Part shown: positions 1 through 5,674 of the stretch, piece after piece | Layout: each line of letters begins with the position of its first letter | Numbering within the stretch: position 1 is the first letter of the stretch | Source of the DNA: Acidobacteriaceae bacterium | GTDB taxonomy: Bacteria > Acidobacteriota > Terriglobia > Bryobacterales > Bryobacteraceae | Assembly: GCA_019246575.1 (NCBI GenBank) | Contig: JAFAQG010000685.1 | Span: 1-6,809 of the forward strand | Direction of reading: 5' to 3' | Length of the DNA stretch: 6,809 bases | Translations under genes and position numbers: made by a program | The notes under the pieces: model-generated | Database searches by the model: none | What the model was told of the DNA's origin: nothing | What the model saw: only the letters and a program-made list of their open reading frames with translations

Positions 1-937
1 TTTTTGTCCATTGAATACCGATCGATCCTCGAATAACTCGGCCATGCCGGATGATGTCGTTGTAGGCCTTGATGGCCATGTTGGACGGCAGTGCGAAGCC
101 GATACCCTCGTACGATCCGCTACGCGTCGCAATCATCGTATTGATACCGATCACTTCGCCGCGGATGTTCAGCAATGGCCCGCCGCTGTTACCCGGATTA
201 ATCGCCGCGTCCGTCTGCAGGAAATGCTGGAATTGTCCCGCGACATCGCGCCCCGTCGCGCTGACAATACCCAGCGTCACCGTCGCCTGCAAACCGAATG
301 GTGACCCGATCGCAATCGCCCAATCACCGACCTCGACGCTATCGGAGTTCCCAATCTGCACCGGCACAAATGGCCGCTTCGCTTCGATCTTCAAAACTGC
401 CACGTCCGTCTCCGGATCCACGCCAATCACACGGCCGCGGTACTCCTCGCTCTCGCCGCTGATCTTCACCTTGATGCGGTCAGCCTTATCGATGACGTGC
501 TTGTTCGTGATGATGTAGCCATTCCGGTCCACGATAAAGTCCGTCCCCGAGCCCTCTGTTCGAAATGAATGAGGCTGCGGCTTGCCGAAAAAGTGCTTGA
601 ACATCTCCCCGGGGTCCGGGCTGTTTGGCGTTGTGCTGTCCCCGCCGTCCTCGTCGTCGCTATCGTTTTTTCGGTTCCCCGGTTTACCCAGGTAATCCGA
701 CTCGATATAGACAACCGACGGCTCCACCTTCTTCGCCAGCTTCGTGAAGTCGTTTGCAATCGGGACCGCTTGCGGAATCGTCAATGGCGTTGCATCCGGC
801 GCGACTGCGGAGGTCTGCTTTTCCGCCCTCACCCCCGTGTTGACGATCGTGCCGATCGCTATCCCGATACACAGCGTCAACAGTAGCAGCGTGGTGCTAA
901 GCAGCTTCTGCTGTTTGATTTTTTGGAGGAACACCAT
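1..937 (-). CDS. htrA: HtrA/DegP-family periplasmic serine protease (partial, C-terminus beyond left edge)
   Basis: Trypsin-like serine protease of the HtrA/DegP family, which in Gram-negative bacteria degrades or refolds damaged envelope proteins in the periplasm. About 312 residues are visible. Residues 12-32 form one hydrophobic segment, acting as a signal peptide (possible cut after VRA at 36-38) or as a membrane anchor. The catalytic triad is complete: His147 in TNKHVI, Asp178 in TDVAVLKI and Ser251 in NPGNSGGPLLN. The GSPFGL motif at 211-216 is also typical. Between residues 88 and 110 there is an acidic linker rich in Asp, Gly, Pro and Ser. The visible part ends at GSIGIQW, where the first PDZ domain would begin; family members usually have 450-520 residues, so the missing part should hold one or two PDZ domains. 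The ATG at 937 is the only good start: an in-frame stop lies upstream at 992-994 with no other start codon between. The Shine-Dalgarno sequence is weak. Confidence 0.95.
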   Translation of the reverse strand, partial: MVFLQKIKQQKLLSTTLLLLTLCIGIAIGTIVNTGVRAEKQTSAVAPDATPLTIPQAVPIANDFTKLAKKVEPSVVYIESDYLGKPGNRKNDSDDEDGGDSTTPNSPDPGEMFKHFFGKPQPHSFRTEGSGTDFIVDRNGYIITNKHVIDKADRIKVKISGESEEYRGRVIGVDPETDVAVLKIEAKRPFVPVQIGNSDSVEVGDWAIAIGSPFGLQATVTLGIVSATGRDVAGQFQHFLQTDAAINPGNSGGPLLNIRGEVIGINTMIATRSGSYEGIGFALPSNMAIKAYNDIIRHGRVIRGSIGIQWTK

Positions 938-967
938 CGAAGAGTGAGCCTCGAGCTCGGTACTTAC

Positions 968-995
968 AGTATAGAGAAAACTCGTCGGTTCTCAG
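968..995 (-). promoter_or_regulatory. Probable promoter of the htrA-like gene
   Basis: On the minus strand there is a good -10 element, TATACT (968-973), and a -35-like CTGAGA (990-995), separated by 16 bp. The transcription start would fall near 961, giving a leader of about 24 nt before the ATG at 937. This suggests that the protease has its own promoter and does not rely on the transporter gene upstream. Called by eye against the sigma-70 consensus. Confidence 0.45.
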
Positions 996-1032
996 GAATC
1001 CGAATGCCTCGACTAACCTCATGCTTGGGATG

Positions 1033-1050
1033 CCCCGTGCCGCGCCGGGG
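1033..1050 (-). terminator. Small GC-rich hairpin just after the transporter stop codon; weak terminator candidate
   Basis: CCCCG (1033-1037) and CGGGG (1046-1050) form a perfect 5-bp stem with an 8-nt loop, starting 2 nt past the transporter stop codon. In the minus-strand direction no run of T follows, so it does not fit the standard intrinsic terminator. It may slow or stabilise the 3' end of the operon transcript, or it may be chance in GC-rich DNA. Confidence 0.25.
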
Positions 1051-1052
1051 TT

Positions 1053-1997
1053 TCAACGCCGTGCCGATTCGGATGCGCCATTCAAAGCCCCTTCAGGTCT
1101 CATCTCCACGACCAGGATTCCTGCGAGAATCATTGCGCCGCCCACGGCTGCGTACAGCGTCAATCTTTCGCCGCCCGCAATCACTGCCGTCGCCAGTGCA
1201 AAGACCGGCTCCAGCGCGAAGATCACGGCGGTTCTCGTTGCCGTCGTGTATTGTTGCGCCCAGGTCTGAAGTGCGAACGCGAGCGCCGTCGCGAGCAAAG
1301 CCGTCAAAATGATAGCGAACACCACACCAGCGCTCCACACTGCACGGGCGCCTTCAAAACCAACGGCGCCGGCCGATAATGCTGCGCAGCAAAGTATCTG
1401 TCCGAGCGCAACTGCTTCAAATCGTTCCCGCTGCGAAAAATATCCGAGCACGAGTAAGTGGAACGCGAACGCCACCGCGCATGCCATTGTCAGCAAATCT
1501 CCCCGATTGACGGACATGCTCGCATAGAGTGCCGGCGCGACGAGAACCATCGTCCCCGTTCCCGCAATTGCCACGCCCGCCAGTTCCGCCGGCCTGGGCC
1601 AGCGCCCGTACACGGCCGCACTGATCAGCGGAACGAGCACAATATAGAGACCCGTGATGAACCCCGACTTACCCGCCGTCGTATATCTGAGTCCCACTGT
1701 CTGCAACGCAAATCCGAGCCACAGAAACACGCCCGCCGCCACACCGCCTCGCAAGCCGCGCCACAATGCCCGCCCGCTTACAGATCGAAATCGAGGCCCG
1801 AAGGCGACCAACATGCATCCGCTCGCGAATGTAAACCGCAGCGCGAGAAAATACATGGTCGTAATATCAGCCAGCGCGTGCTTGACAACCACGAAGGTGG
1901 AGCCCCAGACGAACGCAACCAGCGCTAGGACAGAATCGGCCTGCCATCGTGCTGGGACTTTTTGACGCGCAATTACGTTTTCTACGCGTGTGCTCAC
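1053..1997 (-). CDS. EamA/DMT-superfamily inner-membrane transporter
   Basis: A permease of the drug/metabolite transporter superfamily (EamA family), 314 residues, matching the usual length of about 300. The protein is almost wholly hydrophobic, consistent with ten membrane helices built from two EamA repeats: roughly residues 22-150, opening with the family motif WGSTFVVVK at 31-39, and 165-300, ending with EPVFALATAVI and a glycine-rich last helix. Members export amino acids, metabolites or drugs, or import sugars; substrate cannot be read from sequence. The chosen start is the GTG at 1997, which overlaps the stop codon of the upstream M20 peptidase gene as GTGA, a classic arrangement for translational coupling. 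The reading frame stays open for another 151 codons upstream, but that stretch lies inside the peptidase gene and looks nothing like a transporter. The pairing with a peptidase suggests, without proof, export of products of peptide or amide hydrolysis. Confidence 0.9.
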   Translation of the reverse strand: MSTRVENVIARQKVPARWQADSVLALVAFVWGSTFVVVKHALADITTMYFLALRFTFASGCMLVAFGPRFRSVSGRALWRGLRGGVAAGVFLWLGFALQTVGLRYTTAGKSGFITGLYIVLVPLISAAVYGRWPRPAELAGVAIAGTGTMVLVAPALYASMSVNRGDLLTMACAVAFAFHLLVLGYFSQRERFEAVALGQILCCAALSAGAVGFEGARAVWSAGVVFAIILTALLATALAFALQTWAQQYTTATRTAVIFALEPVFALATAVIAGGERLTLYAAVGGAMILAGILVVEMRPEGALNGASESARR

Positions 1998-3289
1998 GCC
2001 TGCGGCGAACGCGTTACAGCGCCGGCGAGTCCGCTCTCGTATAGCGCTGCCAAAATCAGCAGAATGCGCTTCAGCCCTAGCTCCCGCCCCTCGGGCTGAT
2101 ACCACTCGCTGGTCGTATGCGCTCCGCCCCCCCGGCCACCCGCACCAATCGATACGGCGGGTAGCTTCATAGCAAGAGGGACGTTCGCGTCCGTCGATGC
2201 ACAATCGACACGCGACCGGACGTTCAAATGCGAATCCACCGCGCGTACGAGTTGCAACAGCGGCGCATCTGGTGCGAGTTTGCCTCCGGGCCGCGAACCG
2301 AGCTCTTTGATTTTCCCCGTAACCCGCCCGTTCTTTAGTCCAAGGTTCGCATGTTCCAACGCGCGTTCTACCGTCGCGCTGAGCAAGTTCGAGAAATCCT
2401 CGAGCACCGCCGCATCTTCTGATCGAACGTCCAACTTCGCGCGCGCGCACGACGGGATCGAGTTAATGCTGGTCCCGCCTTCGATGACGCTGAAATTGAA
2501 CGAGCACGTGCTCTTGCGATCTCCGCATCCGTGCTCCTCTGCGCTGCGGACGAAATAGCTGATAACATCCCCCAGAACATGCACCGGATTCGGTATACCG
2601 TGGTCATTCCAGCTGTGCCCTCCGGGGCCGGACAGAATTACCTCGTAACGGCGGCTCGCGAGTGCCTGTGCCGTCACATGATCGACAGACGGTCCGTCGA
2701 TAACAATGAATGCTTCGACGTTCGCCACCTCCCGTGCATGCTGGCACAGGTAACGCATCCCGCTCAGATTGCCCTCGCCCTCTTCGCCCACATTCGCGAC
2801 CAGCCGCAGTGACGAACCGAGCTGATGCAATTCGGTCGTTTCAGCGATCATCCTTGCGATTGCGAGAATCGCAGCCAGCCCCGAGCCGTTGTCCGATGTC
2901 CCAGGACCGACCAGCCGGCCATCGGGCGCGTAGTAGATCTGCTCCGGGCGCTCCGGCGCAAACACTGTATCCAGATGCGCTGAGAGCACGACTGCACGCT
3001 GGTTGTCCCTCGCCCCAAACGTCGCGACTACGTTGCCGGCTCGGTCTACGCCCGCGTTCCACCCGAACGACGCCAGTTGACAACGAAACCACTCCGCCCT
3101 CTTCTGCTCGAAAAACGTCGGCGCAGGAATGCGGCAGAGCTGCAGGTGCTGTTCGTTGATCCATGCGCGCTCCCGCGTAAGCCATCGCTGTGCGTTCGCC
3201 ACGGCGGGGCTCTGGACCAGCCGCTCTATCAGTTGCAGTTCCGCAGGTTCGCGCAACGGCGTCGCCGGCGTTTTGAGTACGGTTGCCAC
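1994..3289 (-). CDS. M20-family metallopeptidase (PepT/ArgE-like zinc hydrolase)
   Basis: Zinc-dependent amidohydrolase or peptidase of family M20, 431 residues. The metal and catalytic residues are all in place: His105 and Asp107 in LSAHLDTVF, Asp133 in GPGTSDNGSG (bridging ligand), Glu169 (general base) and Glu170 in GEEGEGNLSG, Asp198 in VIDGP, and His391 in GGGAHTTSEWYQP. GPGGHSWND at 221-229 begins the lid/dimerisation domain, roughly residues 205-320, whose His225 usually reaches the partner's active site. No signal peptide is visible, so it is probably cytoplasmic. The family includes tripeptidases, acetylornithine deacetylase and succinyl-diaminopimelate desuccinylase; this protein is nearest in motif style to PepT-like peptidases, but its substrate is unknown. 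The start is a GTG at 3289 with a weak AGAGAG purine run just upstream, 18 bp after the brnA stop. The stop codon overlaps the transporter start, so the two are probably made together. Confidence 0.92.
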   Translation of the reverse strand: MATVLKTPATPLREPAELQLIERLVQSPAVANAQRWLTRERAWINEQHLQLCRIPAPTFFEQKRAEWFRCQLASFGWNAGVDRAGNVVATFGARDNQRAVVLSAHLDTVFAPERPEQIYYAPDGRLVGPGTSDNGSGLAAILAIARMIAETTELHQLGSSLRLVANVGEEGEGNLSGMRYLCQHAREVANVEAFIVIDGPSVDHVTAQALASRRYEVILSGPGGHSWNDHGIPNPVHVLGDVISYFVRSAEEHGCGDRKSTCSFNFSVIEGGTSINSIPSCARAKLDVRSEDAAVLEDFSNLLSATVERALEHANLGLKNGRVTGKIKELGSRPGGKLAPDAPLLQLVRAVDSHLNVRSRVDCASTDANVPLAMKLPAVSIGAGGRGGGAHTTSEWYQPEGRELGLKRILLILAALYESGLAGAVTRSPQA

Positions 3290-3307
3290 AACTCTCTGGC
3301 TGCCTCG

Positions 3308-3628
3308 TTACTGCTTCATCTCCGCCAACATCGCTTCGCGCAGGATCTCGTTGATGCGCGTCAGATGGCCGTCGCCTTTCGATTTCAGCCATGCGAGCAC
3401 GTCGGCATCGATACGCACCGTCGTCTGCTTCTTGATTGGGCGAAAGAACTCGTCCCGGCGCATGGCGTGAGCCCACACGTCGGGCGGAAGCGGCCGCGCA
3501 TCCGGGTCATTGTCCAGGCGCTTGTCGCGTTGCTCGTAGAGCTCCCAAGTGCGCTGGCTGATTTTGATGCCCTTCCGTTTCTCACGTGGCGTCCCGTGTG
3601 CTGGTCTTTTACGCGAATTGGTCGGCAT
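3308..3628 (-). CDS. brnA: BrnA-family antitoxin (ribbon-helix-helix)
   Basis: Antitoxin of the type II BrnT/BrnA toxin-antitoxin system; it binds and neutralises BrnT and, in studied members, represses its own promoter as a complex. The protein has 106 residues. Residues 39-55 hold the typical BrnA motif DNDPDARPLPPDVWAHA. Residues 69-103 form the ribbon-helix-helix DNA-binding domain: the strand TTVRIDADVLAWLKSKG and the helix with HLTRINEILREAM. The N-terminus (residues 1-26) is strongly basic. The ATG at 3628 is preferred because GAGGAGAG lies 5 nt upstream, the best Shine-Dalgarno sequence in the window; an in-frame ATG at 3649 would add 7 residues but has no such site. The gene overlaps the end of brnT by 20 bp, so the antitoxin is likely translated by coupling, with a strong site favouring excess antitoxin. 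Confidence 0.92.
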   Translation of the reverse strand: MPTNSRKRPAHGTPREKRKGIKISQRTWELYEQRDKRLDNDPDARPLPPDVWAHAMRRDEFFRPIKKQTTVRIDADVLAWLKSKGDGHLTRINEILREAMLAEMKQ

Positions 3629-3902
3629 ACACGCTCTCCTCAAATGCATCGCCCTTTCGGGCCGATATCAGGCGAATCACCTCTTCCTCTTCTTCCGACA
3701 GATCGAGGTACGTGACGACTACGAATAGGTTCGCCGCCGCATACCCAATGGCGTTATAGCGAAGCTCGTCTTCCGTCTCCACGTCTTCGATAACCACTAC
3801 ATGCGGATCGTTAAAGACGTGCTTCGCCACTTCGAACTCGATCCCGTGATCGTGCAGGTTGCGCTTGGCTTTCTTCGGGTCCCAGGTAAAGCGAATCGCC
3901 AT
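3609..3902 (-). CDS. brnT: BrnT-family toxin (RelE-like ribonuclease)
   Basis: Toxin of the BrnT/BrnA type II system (the former DUF497 family), a small RelE-like ribonuclease that blocks translation by cutting RNA. The protein has 97 residues, the usual family size. The N-terminal signature is clear: FTWDPKKAKRNLHDHG at 5-20 followed by IEFEVAKHVFNDP. The C-terminal part has the conserved strand ending in IRLISARK. Two points differ from typical members: an acidic run SEEEEE lies just before the last strand, and the tail after ISARK lacks the usual basic RRER-like stretch and ends in YADQFA, encoded where the gene overlaps brnA. No Shine-Dalgarno sequence is visible before the ATG at 3902, so the toxin may be translated poorly compared with its antitoxin. 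Toxin before antitoxin is the normal order for this family. Confidence 0.92.
   Translation of the reverse strand: MAIRFTWDPKKAKRNLHDHGIEFEVAKHVFNDPHVVVIEDVETEDELRYNAIGYAAANLFVVVTYLDLSEEEEEVIRLISARKGDAFEESVYADQFA
3634..3641 (-). promoter_or_regulatory. Strong ribosome binding site for brnA, inside brnT
   Basis: GAGGAGAG on the minus strand, 5 nt upstream of the ATG at 3628 and inside the brnT coding region. It decides between the two candidate brnA starts and implies strong independent initiation of the antitoxin within the overlapping toxin gene. Confidence 0.7.
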
Positions 3903-3916
3903 CTACAACATTGCAG

Positions 3917-3935
3917 CTACATATCTGTAGTCTAC
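3917..3935 (-). promoter_or_regulatory. Palindromic CTAC/GTAG cluster upstream of brnT; candidate BrnA operator
   Basis: The 60-bp gap between the GH28 and brnT genes holds an inverted repeat, CTACA-TATC-TGTAG (3917-3930), directly joined to a second one, GTAG-T-CTAC (3927-3935). A further CTAC lies at 3903-3906, next to the brnT start codon. Ribbon-helix-helix antitoxins bind short palindromic or repeated sites close to their own promoter, so this is the natural place for autorepression. No convincing -35/-10 pair was seen here; TAGACT on the minus strand (3931-3936) is a possible -10. Confidence 0.4.
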
Positions 3936-3962
3936 CTGACTCCGCGGTTTGCGTTGGTTCGC

Positions 3963-5585
3963 TTAACGCTCTTCCACCGGAATCCGCGCGCTCCTCCAGA
4001 TATTCCCGTCCAGATGCACTGAGTTCTTTTCTTCGCGCGGCAATGACACAAATATCGCCGTACCAGGAAATGCTCGGCTGTTCCGCACCATCGCTCCTGG
4101 CGTCTTACTCAGCCGGATAACGCACAACTCCCCGACGGGCTGCCTCGTCGTCACGCCATCGACGTCCAGATTCGTCGCATTCTCGATCGCATACACCGGA
4201 CCGCGCTCGGCATTGATCTGCACGTGATGCAGCTCCAAATCGTCCGTGTACCGTGCCGTAAGCCCGATCCGCCCCGAACCGAGAATGTCCGTCAAACGTA
4301 GCCCGGTGATGGGCATCTCCGGCAATCCGTCTATCTCAACAACGTTCTTGTGAGCGCCGCTTACCGTCACGCCGCTGATGCCAATGTTCCGAAATCGAGG
4401 AGTGCGCTCTGACACTGGTTCCTCTTCCGTACCGCCCTCGCCGCCCATGACGTAATAGCTGGTGACAACCACACCTTCGCCGACGCTTTCCATCGTCCAG
4501 TTCTCGAACCGAGCGTCTTCCACCACCCCTCCACGCCCGCGCCGGCTCTTCAGCCGGATTCCGGCTTCCGTCTCAAACGCCGTGATGTTACTCGCCACGA
4601 CGTTACGAATGCTCCCGGATGTTTCGCTGCCAATAACCACAGCGCCGTGCGCGTGATGGACTGTACAATTCGTGATCGTTACATTCTCGGTTGGACGGTT
4701 CACTCGCCTGCCATCCGCATCTTTCCCGGACTTAAGTACAATCCCGTCATCCCCGGTATCGATGTAATCGTCACTTATACGAACAAACCGGCTCGAGTCC
4801 GCCACAATCCCGTTCGTATGCGGACCGGGGTAAGTTTCGACTGTCACATTACGAACCGTCGCGTTCTCCGTGTACAGTAACTGAACAACAAACATTGGCG
4901 CACCGACAAAACGTACGCCCTCCACGAGCACGTTTTTCGCATTCATGAAGCAGAGAAAAGAAGGACGCAGCTCGCGAGCCGCCTCGCGGTACTGCTGTTC
5001 GGTTACCGGCTGTTTTGCTTCGAGCGCTTTCAGCAAACGATCCCAATGCGGCCCGTTTGCGCTGCTTGATTCATCGCCGTGCGTGGAAACCACACCTCCA
5101 TGCATTCTTAAATACTCTTCGTATGTGCGTTTGTACGCCTTTCTCCACTGTTCGTAATCGCCTGTGGCGAGAATTCCGCGCCCGGTTACAGTTACATTCT
5201 GTAAGTCGTGACCCCCGATGAGCGGCATCGGCATTAGGGTCTCAACCCCCAGATATCTACCCTTTGTAAATGGCAACGGAGCCACGGGAAACTCGATGGT
5301 AGCTCCTGCCTCGATCTCCAGAGTCATATTGCTGAATAACTCAATTGGGCCGGAACTGTACTTACCTGGAGGCACATAAATCGTGCCCCCGCCGGCGTCC
5401 TTCGCTGCCGCAACCGCTTTGCGGAACGCCTCCGTCGCAGGCGCAGATCCGTCTTTTTTCGCGCCGTAATCGGCAACATTAAATACCTGCCGGCCCGAGC
5501 TAGCCGCAAAGGCCGGTAAGACCAAAGATTGCGCCAAAAGAATTGCCGCAAGCTGTTGCCCGTATATCGTTGACATCAGTCTCAA
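3963..5585 (-). CDS. Secreted GH28 glycoside hydrolase (polygalacturonase-like) with altered NTD motif
   Basis: A pectin-active glycoside hydrolase of family 28, built as a right-handed parallel beta-helix. Numbered from the TTG at 5585 (540 residues), residues 1-27 form a signal peptide ending in LPAFA, so the enzyme is exported. The mature protein opens with VFNVADYGAKKDG, the usual start of pectate-lyase-superfamily helices, followed by VPPGKY. The core motifs are at 279-280 (DTGDDGIVLKSG, the Asp pair), His313 (HAHGAVVIGSE) and Arg344/Lys346 (IRLKSRRGRGG). The first catalytic motif, normally NTD, reads HTN at 256-258, so its Asp is replaced by Asn. Activity on galacturonan is therefore uncertain; it may be a rhamnogalacturonan-type or another exo-acting enzyme. 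The TTG start is preferred because AAAGG lies 7 nt upstream and Arg2 gives a positive charge to the signal peptide; ATG at 5576 is nearly as good, and ATG at 5642 is less likely. Confidence 0.9.
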   Translation of the reverse strand: MRLMSTIYGQQLAAILLAQSLVLPAFAASSGRQVFNVADYGAKKDGSAPATEAFRKAVAAAKDAGGGTIYVPPGKYSSGPIELFSNMTLEIEAGATIEFPVAPLPFTKGRYLGVETLMPMPLIGGHDLQNVTVTGRGILATGDYEQWRKAYKRTYEEYLRMHGGVVSTHGDESSSANGPHWDRLLKALEAKQPVTEQQYREAARELRPSFLCFMNAKNVLVEGVRFVGAPMFVVQLLYTENATVRNVTVETYPGPHTNGIVADSSRFVRISDDYIDTGDDGIVLKSGKDADGRRVNRPTENVTITNCTVHHAHGAVVIGSETSGSIRNVVASNITAFETEAGIRLKSRRGRGGVVEDARFENWTMESVGEGVVVTSYYVMGGEGGTEEEPVSERTPRFRNIGISGVTVSGAHKNVVEIDGLPEMPITGLRLTDILGSGRIGLTARYTDDLELHHVQINAERGPVYAIENATNLDVDGVTTRQPVGELCVIRLSKTPGAMVRNSRAFPGTAIFVSLPREEKNSVHLDGNIWRSARIPVEER

Positions 5586-5592
5586 ATGATTG

Positions 5593-5597
5593 CCTTT
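5593..5597 (-). promoter_or_regulatory. Ribosome binding site supporting a TTG start for the GH28 gene
   Basis: AAAGG on the minus strand, 7 nt upstream of the TTG at 5585. It is 16 nt from the ATG at 5576, too far for that start, so it favours TTG. This rests on one short match and is not decisive. Confidence 0.4.
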
Positions 5598-5622
5598 AGA
5601 CACTTCAAACAAAATGCGCCGC

Positions 5623-5651
5623 ACTACAGAGTCTTCACACATCTGTCACAA
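5623..5651 (-). promoter_or_regulatory. Candidate promoter of the GH28 gene
   Basis: On the minus strand, TTGTGA (5646-5651) and TGTAGT (5623-5628) are separated by exactly 17 bp; each matches four of six consensus positions. Transcription would begin near 5616, leaving about 30 nt before the TTG start. It would also place the ATG at 5642 upstream of the transcript. It overlaps the candidate promoter of the divergent receptor gene. Confidence 0.35.
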
Positions 5652-5663
5652 AAATCCTACTAT
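5634..5663 (+). promoter_or_regulatory. Candidate promoter of the TonB-dependent receptor gene
   Basis: TTCACA (5634-5639, five of six matches to the -35 consensus) and TACTAT (5658-5663, four of six matches to the -10 consensus) are separated by 18 bp. Transcription would start near 5670, only about 5 nt before the ATG at 5675. That agrees with the absence of a Shine-Dalgarno sequence and suggests a nearly leaderless message. Confidence 0.35.
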
Positions 5664-5674
5664 CCTGGTTCAAT

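Noticed and set aside
69..518. A plus-strand open frame of 149 codons.
   Set aside because: It lies opposite the htrA-like gene, whose catalytic triad is intact; the translation shows no family motif.
1998..2450. The open frame of the transporter continues 151 codons upstream, giving a possible 465-residue protein.
   Set aside because: The extension lies wholly inside the M20 peptidase gene on the same strand in another frame, is rich in Arg, Ala and Gly without any domain, and is explained by GC-rich shadow coding. The GTG at 1997 gives a normal 314-residue family length.
2841..3476. A minus-strand open frame of 211 codons.
   Set aside because: It overlaps the peptidase and brnA in another frame and its Arg-rich sequence has no recognisable motif.
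3629..3649. Longer brnA start at the ATG at 3649.
   Set aside because: The ATG at 3628 has a strong GAGGAGAG site 5 nt upstream, which the longer start lacks; the extra seven residues add nothing recognisable.
3077..3715. A plus-strand open frame of 212 codons.
   Set aside because: It runs opposite the M20 peptidase, brnA and brnT genes, all clearly recognised; its composition is that of an antisense shadow.
5586..5642. Longer GH28 start at the ATG at 5642, adding 19 residues before the TTG start.
   Set aside because: The extra segment puts charged residues far ahead of the signal peptide, has no convincing ribosome binding site, and would lie upstream of the candidate promoter. It cannot be fully excluded.
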